Below, piece after piece: positions 35,111 through 44,354 of a stretch of 64,000 bases of DNA. The notes under the pieces were generated by a model, which saw only the letters and a program-made list of their open reading frames with translations, ran no database searches and had not been told where the DNA came from. This DNA is from Pseudanabaena sp. ABRG5-3 (GTDB lineage: Bacteria; Cyanobacteriota; Cyanobacteriia; Pseudanabaenales; Pseudanabaenaceae), in contig NZ_AP017560.1 of the NCBI RefSeq assembly GCF_003967015.1, forward strand, positions 3,160,048-3,224,047, written 5' to 3'. Each line of letters begins with the position of its first letter. Position 1 is the first letter of the stretch. The position numbers and the translations under genes are program-made.

Positions 35111-35881
35111 ATGTTTGCTCAGTTTCGCTCTCAATATCCACAGGGGCGCATCCAGACTGAGATGCTACCTAAAATTGATGGTCTCCATGCCTTTAGAGCG
35201 ATCGTCGCTCAGGGTGATGCGATCATGGGAACAGCCACGGCTGTCGATAGCGATCTGGAAATAGCGGAAGATCGCGCAGTCAAACGCGCCTTGACGATCG
35301 CAGGTATTTCTTTTGATAACGGCTTTGACAATAACTATGGGGGATATGCAGGGCGATCGCCTATTTTGACACAGGTTTCCCGTGAGCCATCAACCGTCAA
35401 TTCACTGCCATCGGCTAACTTAAATAACTTGGGTGAGCTAGGAGCTGGGCATCATACTACACATACCATTCAGTCAGAGCCTGCACTCGATTATGCCAGT
35501 GAATACAGCGCCAATAACAGTGCCAATACCTATGCTCCTGTCGAAAATTTGCACTATCCGCCTGTTGATCAGCAAAGTAAGTCCAGCGAGGAATTAGGGA
35601 TAATGTCACATCATTCTGAGACCCAGTTTGCCCCGATCAAAGCATCCGCACCCACGATCGCACCTGAACCGATCGATCTGTCCGATGCGATTTCTAAGAT
35701 CGATGTGGAGATGGATCGTCTAAGCTGGACAAAGACACAGGGACGTGATTACTTAGTACGAACTTTTGATAAGAAATCCCGCCAACAGTTAACCAATGAG
35801 GAGTTATTACAGTTTCTCAGTCATTTAAAATCCTTGCCAACACCCCATAAACAATCGGCAAGTAATGACGATTTCTTCTAA
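35111..35881 (+). CDS. Hypothetical cyanobacterial protein
   Basis: About 256 aa from the ATG at 35111 (a TTG at 35093 would add six residues). There are two ordered ends joined by a polar, Ser/Asn-rich linker of about 120 residues. The N-terminal block (RIQTEMLPKIDGLHAFRAIV, then ATAVDSDLEIAEDRAVKRAL) resembles a small alpha/beta domain. The C-terminal block is DVEMDRLSWTKTQGRDYLVR followed by SRQQLTNEELLQFLSHLKSL, a helical tail I associate with cyanobacterial proteins of unknown function. The bipartite form with a flexible linker would suit an adaptor. It is upstream of ycf46 but separated by 107 bp. Confidence 0.65.
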   Translation: MFAQFRSQYPQGRIQTEMLPKIDGLHAFRAIVAQGDAIMGTATAVDSDLEIAEDRAVKRALTIAGISFDNGFDNNYGGYAGRSPILTQVSREPSTVNSLPSANLNNLGELGAGHHTTHTIQSEPALDYASEYSANNSANTYAPVENLHYPPVDQQSKSSEELGIMSHHSETQFAPIKASAPTIAPEPIDLSDAISKIDVEMDRLSWTKTQGRDYLVRTFDKKSRQQLTNEELLQFLSHLKSLPTPHKQSASNDDFF

Positions 35882-35897
35882 ACTTAATTGATTTAAT

Positions 35898-35936
35898 CGA
35901 TCAATTTTGATCAACTCCACTGATCAAAGTGATCAA
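35898..35936. promoter_or_regulatory. Cluster of four (T/C)GATCAA sites upstream of ycf46
   Basis: CGATCAA, TTGATCAA, TGATCAAA and TGATCAAA lie within 39 bp, about 55 bp before the ycf46 ATG. Such clustering could be an operator or simply AT-rich drift. A related pair is at 32921-32937. No known regulator can be named. Confidence 0.35.
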
Positions 35937-35988
35937 AAAGATGCTTTAAGTGTATTTTTGATAGATCCCAGACATTCCGCCCGCAATA

Positions 35989-37683
35989 ATGAAATCTCCT
36001 AATTTTCAAGAAGAACTGAGTTTACTCATCCGTGCCAAATGTCCGATTATTTATGTCGTGACATGGGAAGAAGAGCGTGCGGAAAAGGCGATCGCCCAAG
36101 TTGCCCAAGAATGTAGTCCAGTCCGTCAAATGCTTTACTACGATTTGGTACGGGGGTTTGAGCATAATCAGGAAGGCAAAAATAATCTATTGCAAGCCTT
36201 GCAAATTGTCGAAAATAGCGATCGCCAAACGGCAAGTATTTATGTATTTCGCGATCTCCATCGACGCTTAGCCTCACCTCGTCTTGATGAGATTTTTGTG
36301 CGGCAACTGCGAAATCTCTATCGGAGTTTTCGCAATTCACGCAAGACTTTGATCTTACTCAGTCCTCTGCTAGAAATGCCTTCTGAGCTGGAAGAGCAAG
36401 TTGCCGTACTCTATTTCCCATTACCCGAAACTTCAGAAATTCGGAATATTATCGAACAGATGATCCCCGCAGAGCAGTTGCGCTTGGCAGGTAATAGCCT
36501 CGAACAACTAGTGAAGGCATGTATGGGGATGACTCGCGATCGCATCTGTCACACCCTTTCTAAATCAATTGTCCAGAAACATTATCTCAATGAATCGGAT
36601 ATTGAACGTGTCTTGATCGAAAAGCAAAAACGGATTCGCCAAACTGAGTTCTTAGAATTTTTTACCCCCAATGAAACCCTAGATAGTATTGGCGGCTTAG
36701 ATAATTTCAAGCTCTGGCTAATGCAACGTCAGTTAGCCTTTTCCGACGAAGCAAGAGCCTATGGCTTACCAAACCCAAGGGGCGTTCTATTATTGGGAAT
36801 TCAAGGTACGGGCAAAAGTCTTTGCGCGAAGGCGATCGCCAATCTCTGGCGCTTACCTCTTTTACGATTGGATGTGGGACGCTTATTTGGCAGCTTAGTC
36901 GGACAGTCTGAAAGCCGTACCCGTCAGACAATTCAACTAGCCGAAGCCCTTGCCCCTTGCATTCTCTGGATTGATGAGATCGATAAAGCTTTTGGGGGAA
37001 TTTCCAGTAGCATGGGGGATTCGGGAACTAGTCAGCGCGTACTAGGCACACTTTTAACATGGATGCAGGAAAAGTCTAGTCCTGTATTTGTTGTCGCCAC
37101 TGCCAATAATATCCATGCCTTGCCACCAGAATTACTGCGAAAAGGAAGATTCGATGAATTGTTCTTTATCAATTTGCCTACGAACGAAGAACGCAAAGAA
37201 ATTTTTCTACTCCATTTGAATCGATTTCGCCCGAATGAATTGCGAAACTTTGATGTTGATAAGATGGCAGCAATTTCCAAGGAATTTAGTGGAGCGGAAA
37301 TAGAACAGGCGATCGTAGAAGGGATGTATCGAGCCTTCCATGAACAACGGGATGTGAGCACAGAAGATATTATCGGCGCAATTAAAGAAACCTATCCCTT
37401 GGCTAGTACTGCCAGAGAACAGATTAGTTTCATGCAAGCTTGGGCAACTCAAGGCAGAGCAAGAAGTGCTTCGCGAGGGGAATCAAATGGTCAACCAAAT
37501 CCGAAACCAAGTAGTAATTCCCATCAGGCCAAGGATCTTAGTGTGCTGAAACAAGCAACTAAAGTAGCGATCGAGAAGTCAATTGATTTATCCATTAGCA
37601 AGACCGTTGACATTGCCAATGGTAAGCATCGCCCTCTACCATTGCCGCCCTTACCGCAAATCAAATCTAGCTCAGACTCATGA
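35989..37683 (+). CDS. ycf46: AAA family ATPase, Ycf46-like
   Basis: 564 aa. The N-terminal domain (residues 1-225) begins LSLLIRAKCPIIYVVTWEEE, typical of Ycf46. The AAA+ module has Walker A GIQGTGKSLCAKAIA, Walker B CILWIDEIDKAFGG, and the second region of homology with the arginine finger LPPELLRKGRFDELF. Residues after about 490 are a basic, low-complexity tail. Ycf46 is encoded in red-algal plastids and cyanobacteria and has been linked to regulation of photosynthesis and CO2 use. The next gene overlaps its stop by 4 nt (ATGA), which indicates an operon with DUF3038 and DUF4335 genes. Confidence 0.88.
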   Translation: MKSPNFQEELSLLIRAKCPIIYVVTWEEERAEKAIAQVAQECSPVRQMLYYDLVRGFEHNQEGKNNLLQALQIVENSDRQTASIYVFRDLHRRLASPRLDEIFVRQLRNLYRSFRNSRKTLILLSPLLEMPSELEEQVAVLYFPLPETSEIRNIIEQMIPAEQLRLAGNSLEQLVKACMGMTRDRICHTLSKSIVQKHYLNESDIERVLIEKQKRIRQTEFLEFFTPNETLDSIGGLDNFKLWLMQRQLAFSDEARAYGLPNPRGVLLLGIQGTGKSLCAKAIANLWRLPLLRLDVGRLFGSLVGQSESRTRQTIQLAEALAPCILWIDEIDKAFGGISSSMGDSGTSQRVLGTLLTWMQEKSSPVFVVATANNIHALPPELLRKGRFDELFFINLPTNEERKEIFLLHLNRFRPNELRNFDVDKMAAISKEFSGAEIEQAIVEGMYRAFHEQRDVSTEDIIGAIKETYPLASTAREQISFMQAWATQGRARSASRGESNGQPNPKPSSNSHQAKDLSVLKQATKVAIEKSIDLSISKTVDIANGKHRPLPLPPLPQIKSSSDS

Positions 37684-38234
37684 CTCCCAACTCTGCTACT
37701 TCCTTTGACAATAATCCTGATTTGCCGCAGTTGCAGGCAATCAAGGCGCATTTGGATTTAGTATTGTTGGCCTTAGAGTCATTAACGGGGCTTGGTTCCG
37801 ATGAAATGCTAGCGGTTGCCGAGAAATTAGGTTTAGAGGAAATTTTGAGCGATCGCATTACGCTCTGGCGGTTGCGACAGGCGAGTCCATTGCGAAAAGG
37901 TAAGGGACGCAAAAAACTCGATGTTGATGAAGCGAGAGCCATGACTCTAATTAGTTGCACCCTCGCTGCCCAGCAACAATTCGCCATCCGCAATGCGGTT
38001 GCTCAGTTAGAGAAATGTACTGCTCTTAAACGGCTCCCCTATCGTGAACCCATCCTCGGCGACTATCTCGATCGCTTTAATACACTCTACCAAGAACGCA
38101 TGGCAGAGGAGGAGCAAGCAAAACCTGACGCAATCCAAAAATTAGCGTTAAAATTATTAATAGATCTGCTTTTTTACAGTTCCCAAATTGGCTCTCGTCG
38201 CCTTTGGGTTGCCTTATTTGAACGAAGTCAATGA
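37680..38234 (+). CDS. DUF3038 protein
   Basis: 184 aa, all helical, with the family pattern LPQLQAIKAHLDLVLLALES then ARAMTLISCTLAAQQQFAIR. DUF3038 is confined to cyanobacteria and has no known function. It overlaps ycf46 by 4 nt, and the DUF4335 gene follows 41 nt downstream; the last two are often neighbours, so the three products may act together. Confidence 0.85.
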   Translation: MTPNSATSFDNNPDLPQLQAIKAHLDLVLLALESLTGLGSDEMLAVAEKLGLEEILSDRITLWRLRQASPLRKGKGRKKLDVDEARAMTLISCTLAAQQQFAIRNAVAQLEKCTALKRLPYREPILGDYLDRFNTLYQERMAEEEQAKPDAIQKLALKLLIDLLFYSSQIGSRRLWVALFERSQ

Positions 38235-38236
38235 GA

Positions 38237-38265
38237 TTTTAAATTTTGCTTCGCAAAATTTAAAA
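38237..38265. repeat. Palindrome between the DUF3038 and DUF4335 genes
   Basis: A 13-bp perfect stem (TTTTAAATTTTGC arms) with a TTC loop starts 2 nt after the DUF3038 stop. It fills most of the 41-bp gap inside a presumed operon. Confidence 0.85.
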
Positions 38266-38275
38266 AATAAAAAAT

Positions 38276-39568
38276 ATGCGCTATTCGTCATCAGAATCAA
38301 ATACCTTCAGCCGTCGCTATGAATTACCAACCTGCTCATTAGAGGTCTGGACAGAGCGATCGCCTTTATCTGACTGGCAATCACAAATTGTGGCGCAAAA
38401 TATGCGATTTCAGTTGCAATTAGCTAATAGCCGCAAAGTAATCAAGGGCAATCAACAACAAATCACCAATTTGATCGAAGCGGTGACTAGTTATTGTGAT
38501 CGCTGGCTGGCTCAGGATGATTTTGAAACCCTTGATCATGCTATTGAAGTTCCGAAATTATCCAAACTGCATCTCTCAACTTTGCAATTATTTGATCTTT
38601 ACGAAAGTCTGGAACTCTGTGCCAATGAGTTTGTGATTTTGCCGAATGTAGTGCTAGAAGTACGCCGCCTCAATCTCAACTGGCTCAAGGTTATTGCAGG
38701 GGCGATCGCGATCGTTGGGGTCAGTATTGGTGCAATCCGTTTAATTTATCCTCCCCTTGGCGAACAACCCACCTTTCAAGTTGCTTCATCTCCTAACGCC
38801 TCATCTCCTGAACAGGCTGCTGCACCTCCTGCTGCTAGCTCAAATAACAAATTAGACAAATCAGCCAACAAAACAGAAAATGATTTGAAAAGTGATTTGA
38901 AAGTTGCAACTTCACCACAAACGATCAATCCATCCACTCCTAATGCAGCGATCGCTCCTACTGCTCCAAATATCTCTCAACCCAAAGATACAGCTTCTGA
39001 ATCAAAAATTCGTGAGAGAACTGATAGGGTCGCGATCAATCCCCCCACTGGTAATGTGGATAGTTATCGTCAAGTCCCTCCCACAAGTTCTCCTTCTATT
39101 GCTGATGGTGTAACCACAGGTAGAATGTCCCCACAATTAAGACGTTCAGAACAACCTAACAAAGATATTTCTTCATCCTCAATTAGTGCAGAATCTGCTA
39201 AGCCTGCACCTTCTGCCCCTTCTCAAAAGATATCGATTCCATCTGCTGTTTCCCGTGCTGCCAATGCGGATATTGGCTCAACCACTAGTATCAGAGTTTT
39301 ACAGCTTCAATCAGAACTCCCCAGTGACATAACTACAAATCTAGTGCGCTATTTGCAAGAGCAACGAACTAATCTATTAGAGACAGGAACACTCATTCTC
39401 GATCTTGAGATCTCAGGTGATCGCATCAGTAATATATCAACGGATATTAAAAACTCGACATTAAAAGATGATCGGGCGATCGCCGAACTAGAAAATATCC
39501 TTCGCCAATGGCGATCGCCTAGTTCTATGACAGGAAAGGTCAACTTAATTCTGCAAATACAGCCTTAA
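38276..39568 (+). CDS. DUF4335 protein, membrane-anchored
   Basis: 430 aa. Residues 1-130 match DUF4335 (NTFSRRYELPTCSLEVWTER, FQLQLANSRKVIKGNQQQIT). One membrane helix follows (WLKVIAGAIAIVGVSIGAI), then about 180 residues rich in Pro, Ser, Ala and Thr and a C-terminal 90-residue domain (SIRVLQLQSELPSDITTNLV ... LENILRQWRSP). The extracytoplasmic tail has the form of a TonB-like or energy-transducing linker, but that is a loose likeness. It belongs to the ycf46 gene run. Confidence 0.82.
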   Translation: MRYSSSESNTFSRRYELPTCSLEVWTERSPLSDWQSQIVAQNMRFQLQLANSRKVIKGNQQQITNLIEAVTSYCDRWLAQDDFETLDHAIEVPKLSKLHLSTLQLFDLYESLELCANEFVILPNVVLEVRRLNLNWLKVIAGAIAIVGVSIGAIRLIYPPLGEQPTFQVASSPNASSPEQAAAPPAASSNNKLDKSANKTENDLKSDLKVATSPQTINPSTPNAAIAPTAPNISQPKDTASESKIRERTDRVAINPPTGNVDSYRQVPPTSSPSIADGVTTGRMSPQLRRSEQPNKDISSSSISAESAKPAPSAPSQKISIPSAVSRAANADIGSTTSIRVLQLQSELPSDITTNLVRYLQEQRTNLLETGTLILDLEISGDRISNISTDIKNSTLKDDRAIAELENILRQWRSPSSMTGKVNLILQIQP

Positions 39569-39658
39569 GGGACATGCAGGAAAATAAGGAACCAAATTTT
39601 TGTGGTGCGGCTTCGCCGCACCACAAAAATTTGGTTCCTTATTAAATCTCAGAACCCT
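39568..39658. repeat. 91-bp palindromic element with 29-bp stem, copy 1
   Basis: The perfect stem 39583-39611 / 39615-39643 (loop TTC) is the longest in the window. The flanks AGGGACATGCAGGA on one side and CAGAACCCT on the other recur in the element at 44355-44435. It begins at the last base of the DUF4335 stop codon, so it lies where a terminator would. Confidence 0.92.
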
Positions 39659-39710
39659 AAGCGATGTAATAGCGATGCAAATTTTTTGTAGCATAAAGTG
39701 TAGTCCTTTT

Positions 39711-40682
39711 CTATGACATTGTTTCTGTAAGTAGCGATCGCAAGGATTGGCGAAATTCCAAAGAGAGATAATGCGCTTGCAAAGGCTGCCAACTTTGCCA
39801 AAAAATACTACTCTCCTCCTGCATGGCTTGGTCAATGCTGGGCAGTACCCTACTTACATCCGCTTTCAATGTCTTCTCTAGAAAATGACGGAGGACTACA
39901 TGATCTTGGAGTGTCCCCAAAATCTCTTGGATCTGCTTAAACTCTGCAACTCGTTCACGATAGGAGTCTGCATAGAAATCAGCAAAAAACTCTGTCTGAT
40001 ACCGCACTCCTTTGATTTGCTTGCGGAGGTCATGCAAAAAATGACTGAACTTCCTCAATTGTTGATGCAGTTCGTCAGAATTCTCAATCGGGATTAAAGA
40101 GACTTTACCTGTCTGCATTCTTGTGCCAACCAGCCATCCTGAATGGAGAAAAAGCTTACAAATTAAAGGCAATAGTAAATCTGGCAAGACTTCTAAGACT
40201 GGCAAGTTACCCATTGTTGTATAGGTGGGTTGCGTTAGCCAATCTTGAATAGATTGCTTGAGATTTTGGTAGCGATCGCCTTTTAAGGTTTTCTTTAATT
40301 TCAGAAAGCTCTGACCTCGTTTTTGATGTAAATGATTAATTACTTGCTCAAACTTAGCTTGCTCTGACTTCTGCAATAGAGGCTGATAGCGCGTGATCAG
40401 ATCCTGCTTTAGGACATCTAGATCCCTTGTCTCTCCTAAAACCCTAGCAATTTTCCCAATCGATGAATTATTCACTCCCTTGGGTAGGGTGATCGCATTA
40501 TCAAACACTTGAATGGAAGTTCTCAAGCGGCGCATTCCAACTCGCATCTGATGCAAAGGTTCTATATCTTGATCTTTAAAAGCAGCTTCTTCTAGATCAA
40601 CAAAGCGTTGGAAGTTTTGCTGAATAATGAAATAAGCATAATTACTAATTAATAGCGATCGATCAAACTGAGTCTCTTTCAT
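39711..40682 (-). CDS. CHAD domain protein
   Basis: 323 aa, one CHAD domain. Conserved basic/His clusters are HQMRVGMRRLRTSIQVFDN, LGETRDLDVLKQDLI and LRKQIKGVRYQTEFFADFY. CHAD domains are helical and bind polyphosphate through these positive residues; some sit on polyphosphate granules. There is no fused CYTH phosphatase domain. The gene stands alone. Confidence 0.9.
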   Translation of the reverse strand: MKETQFDRSLLISNYAYFIIQQNFQRFVDLEEAAFKDQDIEPLHQMRVGMRRLRTSIQVFDNAITLPKGVNNSSIGKIARVLGETRDLDVLKQDLITRYQPLLQKSEQAKFEQVINHLHQKRGQSFLKLKKTLKGDRYQNLKQSIQDWLTQPTYTTMGNLPVLEVLPDLLLPLICKLFLHSGWLVGTRMQTGKVSLIPIENSDELHQQLRKFSHFLHDLRKQIKGVRYQTEFFADFYADSYRERVAEFKQIQEILGTLQDHVVLRHFLEKTLKADVSRVLPSIDQAMQEESSIFWQSWQPLQAHYLSLEFRQSLRSLLTETMS

Positions 40683-40744
40683 ACAATTTGACCTTTTCTA
40701 ATGAATTTTATTAAAAAATTAAAATTACTAAACTAAACAATCAA

Positions 40745-40784
40745 AATGATGATGTAACAGAACAAAGTGCATTACATCATCATT
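40745..40784. terminator. Bidirectional hairpin terminator
   Basis: A 13-bp perfect stem (AATGATGATGTAA arms) with a 14-nt loop is followed by a T-run on each strand. It lies 20 nt past the stop of the small minus-strand gene at 40805, so termination of that gene is the likely role. Confidence 0.7.
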
Positions 40785-40804
40785 TTTTTTAGAACTACCC
40801 AAAA

Positions 40805-41011
40805 TTAGTTTAAGCAATTACACCAATTCAATTCTGCTGCTAAAAAAATCGCGTTAACGTAAACTTTTTGACTATCTTTATCAACTCCAGACACAATCCA
40901 GTTAAGAGGTCTTCCATGCTGTTTCAACTCATCTTGAATCGCTTGATAGAGCGTTGAAACTGTATAGTGATTCTGCATGTCAATTTCCAGCTTAAGCAAT
41001 TGCGTATCCAT
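40805..41011 (-). CDS. Small hypothetical protein
   Basis: 68 aa from the ATG at 41011, which has GGAG nine bases upstream; the frame is open to a TTG at 41026. The sequence is a short alpha/beta protein (TQLLKLEIDMQNHYTVSTLY, LNWIVSGVDKDSQKVYVNAI) with two cysteines near the C-terminus (WCNCLN). I do not recognise the family. It has its own terminator and a 650-bp gene-poor gap upstream. Confidence 0.6.
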   Translation of the reverse strand: MDTQLLKLEIDMQNHYTVSTLYQAIQDELKQHGRPLNWIVSGVDKDSQKVYVNAIFLAAELNWCNCLN

Positions 41012-41329
41012 AACTAACATCTCCAACTAACGATGGAATTAGTGAATCTATAGAATGAAGTCTCAACTGACTACGAATATAATGCTCATAATTTCAGCAT
41101 TTTAGGAATTAATGAGTCTATATTTAGATATTACTTAAAGTTATAATTTTTCAACTATAACCTAATTCTGTAAAGCAACTAGTGTGATTAAGAATACAGA
41201 TATTAGGTAAACATTGAATGGAACTAAAATATATAATAGCGCTTATAAAAGGCTTTTACTAAATAGGTTTCTTTATTTAACAAATCAATATACAGAGATA
41301 AGATCTTTTGCTTTTTATAAAACCCAAAT

Positions 41330-41480
41330 AAACAAAGGCGGCGCAAAGCGCCGCCTTTGTTTAACACCAGTTCGGGTTAAGATGGCAAATTTTAAAAGCC
41401 CAAAAGTAAAAGCCTTGCTACGCAAGGCTTTTACTTTTGGGCTTTGAGAGAGGGTTTGCGTAGCAAACCCTCTCTCAAAG
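41330..41480. repeat. Three consecutive palindromes, two overlapping
   Basis: Stems are 15 bp at 41330-41362 (GGCGGCGC core, AAA loop, AAACCCAA just to the left), 24 bp at 41395-41445 (TAC loop) and 18 bp at 41442-41480 (GTA loop). The last two share the bases CTTT, so only one can form at a time. CTACGCAAG and TGCGTAGCA centres differ from the other families. Confidence 0.9.
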
Positions 41481-41616
41481 CCAGTTTCAAATTATCTCGA
41501 ACTCGCGTTTGTTTATTTTCAGTGCAGGATATACATGAGTAGAAGCTTATTTCAATTCTTTAAGTTAAGACATTCATGACTTCTATCCCCTATAGCAAAT
41601 CTGAAATTATTTCTAA

Positions 41617-41651
41617 AAAAAGAGAGGAGTAAATTTCACTCCTCTCTTTTT
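41617..41651 (-). terminator. Terminator of the FHA gene
   Basis: A 14-bp perfect stem with a 7-nt loop and a T-run on the minus strand, 27 nt past the stop of the FHA gene. Confidence 0.85.
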
Positions 41652-41678
41652 AAGACAGCCCATTGTCACAGTTAAAAG

Positions 41679-42485
41679 TCAAGAATTTAGTTGAAAGATA
41701 AAACTCACCTTATCTCCTTTCCCTAGAGAAATGCGATCGCCTGCTCTGAGCTTATGACGGTTGCCCGCAGGTAGAGGTAAATTGTTGATATAAGTGCCAT
41801 TCGAGCTACCTGTATCTTCAAAATAAAAAGCGCCACCTTCAGCACGAATATCAGCATGGATGCGCGAAACAATATCTGAATCAGGAAATCCAGATACATC
41901 AATATCAGGCGGAATTACTGTATTAGGCTTGCCGATATGGACAACGGGGAGATGAGCGGGAATTTCGATACTGAGATTGGTTTGGACATGAAGCAAAGAT
42001 GCCGAAAATTGTTGCAACTGGGTTTTGGCACTAATCGATGCAGATGCAGTAACATTGATTGGATTACTCACAGGTGCAGTAGGTTGTTCACCAACAAACA
42101 GTTCTTCCTCATTCACATTAGGAATAGTTTGCACCTCTGCGCTTAAGTTCACAGCCGAGTTTGCCGTAGCATTTCCTTCAGTCGGCTCATTAGGTACAGA
42201 ATTAGACATAGCGCTTGAAATGGGTAGTATGGGGAAAACTTCAGTAGACAGATCGGGCGATGGACTAATTACACCACTTTCTTCATGAGCTTCTTGGTAT
42301 GGACTGCCAACAGTTGCCGCACTCAGATTAAAACCACAATGACCACAAAATTTGGCATCGGATAACACCGTTGCATGGCAACTAGGACATTGAATACTTT
42401 TAACAATTGGTAATGGTGTAAAGCAAGCTTCACAGTTGACAGCTCCTTCAGGATTAGAATGAGCGCAATTAGGACAGGTAATCAT
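41679..42485 (-). CDS. Zinc-ribbon and FHA domain protein
   Basis: 268 aa. Two zinc ribbons lie at the N-terminus (CPNCAHSNPEGAVNCEAC and CPSCHATVLSDAKFCGHCG). A polar linker of about 120 residues leads to a C-terminal FHA domain (IVSRIHADIRAEGG, DTGSSNGTYINNLPL). FHA domains bind phosphothreonine, so this is a likely reader for a Ser/Thr kinase such as the one at 26241. It lies 61 bp downstream of the vWA gene on the same strand. Confidence 0.9.
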   Translation of the reverse strand: MITCPNCAHSNPEGAVNCEACFTPLPIVKSIQCPSCHATVLSDAKFCGHCGFNLSAATVGSPYQEAHEESGVISPSPDLSTEVFPILPISSAMSNSVPNEPTEGNATANSAVNLSAEVQTIPNVNEEELFVGEQPTAPVSNPINVTASASISAKTQLQQFSASLLHVQTNLSIEIPAHLPVVHIGKPNTVIPPDIDVSGFPDSDIVSRIHADIRAEGGAFYFEDTGSSNGTYINNLPLPAGNRHKLRAGDRISLGKGDKVSFIFQLNS

Positions 42486-42546
42486 AAGAGCAACTTAAGA
42501 TAGAAAACATAGACATTTCGAGATTAAAGTGACGTAATTCTTAAAT

Positions 42547-43821
42547 TTAAGGATCCGTCGGTGGTTGCAGGACAGTTTTAGAAGCGATGCGGGTTTTCTT
42601 GCGCTCCGATTCACTGAGAAATGTGCCTTCTTGTAGGCGGGTAGCGTTATTTTGCAAGATCGTCGAAGCATTATGATCACCCATTTGCAAAGCCGTTTTT
42701 GCCGCAGACTGTAACATTGTTGCTGCGCCAGCCCGATCGCCTTCTTGCAGTTTTTGCTCTGCAAGTTGGGTTTGCCGATATTTTGCTAAAGCTAATACAT
42801 GATTTTGGACTTGGGGATCAACCTGTGGCGTAAAGTCTTTGACTAGCTCGGCGGCGATCGCCACTGATGGTGATAGTGAATTAATTTGAGCAAGTGAGGG
42901 AATGTCATAACGGACTTGAGCAGTCAAGAGCGGAATTTCGGATTGATCAGGAAAACTGGCAATATAACTCGCAGGACTGATGTAGAGATTAAACAGTACT
43001 ACTCGCTCCACATCGGTCATCAGATCACCAAGTCTGACAATAATGGCATCTCCTTCAGTTTGATAGGGTAATTCGATTGTATCAGGGGCAACTTGAGCGA
43101 TCGGTTTTAATTCTGCAAGCCTAACATGGGGGGCAAGCTGCAAGATTAAGTGGGCATTGGTTAGCCCGATCGCTTGGACACGCTTCAATAACTTTTGAAA
43201 TTCTGCCCCCGCCGCCTCAGGTGATGGAATATATGCCATAGCACCACCACCAGCATCAGCAATACGTTCTAGTACATCTTGGTTCCAACTATCTCCAAAG
43301 CCAAGGCTATGTAAGGTCATGTTGTATTCAGTAGCTAAGCGCGAAAACTGAAAACAACGTTCATTATCACCATGCTCATTTTCTCCATCAGTTAGCACAA
43401 AAATCTGGCTAATAGTGCCATCTTTTCCCTTGCTAGTTTCCTGCAAGCCCAGTTTAATACCATCGTCAATACAGGTTCCCCCTGATGCTTTGAGGGATTG
43501 AATTTTCTCTTTAATCGATTCGATGCGCTCGACGGGTTGATTCTCGACAACCACCTTAGCTTTGTGGTCAAAACCTACGACACTAATCCGATCTTGGGGA
43601 TACATCTGATCAACTAGGTCGCGAGCTGCTCGTTTTACCGTGTCCAATGGCTGCCCCCCCATGGAGCCACTATGATCTAAAACAAGGCATAAATTTAGCG
43701 GTGCATTATTGATATCAACGCCGCTAATAGCTGACACCGCGATCGCTAATTGGCGCTGACTGTTGCCTTGATTGCTATCGAGATGGCGATCACTTAACTT
43801 ACAGGTCAGATTTACGCTCAT
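42547..43821 (-). CDS. von Willebrand factor A domain protein
   Basis: 424 aa. The vWA domain (residues about 40-215) has a complete metal-adhesion site: LDHSGSMGG, the Thr in ASGGTCIDDG and Asp in VLTDGENEHG. A beta-rich region follows (about 215-310), then helical, Gln/Ala-rich repeats to the end. Such proteins act in protein-protein assembly, often with FHA and kinase genes. The start codon directly follows the stop of the receiver gene (TAAATG), so the two are coupled. Confidence 0.9.
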   Translation of the reverse strand: MSVNLTCKLSDRHLDSNQGNSQRQLAIAVSAISGVDINNAPLNLCLVLDHSGSMGGQPLDTVKRAARDLVDQMYPQDRISVVGFDHKAKVVVENQPVERIESIKEKIQSLKASGGTCIDDGIKLGLQETSKGKDGTISQIFVLTDGENEHGDNERCFQFSRLATEYNMTLHSLGFGDSWNQDVLERIADAGGGAMAYIPSPEAAGAEFQKLLKRVQAIGLTNAHLILQLAPHVRLAELKPIAQVAPDTIELPYQTEGDAIIVRLGDLMTDVERVVLFNLYISPASYIASFPDQSEIPLLTAQVRYDIPSLAQINSLSPSVAIAAELVKDFTPQVDPQVQNHVLALAKYRQTQLAEQKLQEGDRAGAATMLQSAAKTALQMGDHNASTILQNNATRLQEGTFLSESERKKTRIASKTVLQPPTDP

Positions 43822-44205
43822 TTAAGCTTCTATTCCTAGAATTTCACAGGATTTTTCCAATATTTCATCAGGATCAAAGGGCTTAGTCATATAAATATCT
43901 GCCCCGACATCCTTACCGCGATCGCGATCAAATTCTTGTCCCTTGGCAGTCAACATGATGATATAGACATCACTTAAACTAGGATCACCTTTAACTGTTT
44001 GGCAAACTTCATAGCCATTCATTTTAGGCATCATCACATCCAAGAAGACTAAATTCGGCTTTTCACGCTGAATCGTTTCTAGTGCTTCTAACCCATTAGT
44101 TGCAGTTAATAGCTCTACATCATAGTCCTCTAACTCTTCTAAGGTCTGCTCTAATAGCAAACGGATATGAGGCTCATCATCAACGATTAATAGCTTTTTA
44201 GACAT
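43822..44205 (-). CDS. Single-domain response regulator (CheY/PatA-like receiver)
   Basis: 127 aa, one receiver domain: acidic pair Asp9-Asp10 (LIVDDEPHI), phospho-acceptor Asp56 (LVFLDVMMPKMNGYE), Thr in IIMLTAKGQ and Lys in YMTKPFDPDE. It has no output domain. The gene is coupled to the vWA gene downstream, which may be the output partner. The cognate kinase is unknown. Confidence 0.92.
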   Translation of the reverse strand: MSKKLLIVDDEPHIRLLLEQTLEELEDYDVELLTATNGLEALETIQREKPNLVFLDVMMPKMNGYEVCQTVKGDPSLSDVYIIMLTAKGQEFDRDRGKDVGADIYMTKPFDPDEILEKSCEILGIEA

Positions 44206-44273
44206 TTTAAAAGACTTTGAGGTTTCTCAAAACTAATGTATCACCTACAGAGCTTTGCGCCAAAATAATCTAC

Positions 44274-44306
44274 TAGTAAAGGTGGCACTTCGTACCACCT
44301 TTACTA
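44274..44306. repeat. Intergenic palindrome
   Basis: A 12-bp perfect outer stem (TAGTAAAGGTGG arms), one mismatch, then two pairs around a TTC loop. It lies between the receiver gene and the cyclase gene. Confidence 0.8.
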
Positions 44307-44354
44307 ATAACCCCATCTGCTTGCAGATGAAGTAATTTTATTTGTGGTGAGGTA

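Larger units (their letters stand above)
41027..41678. other. 652-bp gene-free gap with palindrome cluster
   Basis: Apart from the palindromes at 41330-41480 and the terminator at 41617-41651, this gap is AT-rich and shows no gene. A 77-codon frame at 41214-41447 crosses two palindromes and has no protein-like features. Confidence 0.75.

Noticed and set aside
41214-41447. 77-codon ORF on the plus strand
   Set aside because: It runs through two long palindromes and shows no protein-like composition or ribosome site; better explained as repeat DNA.
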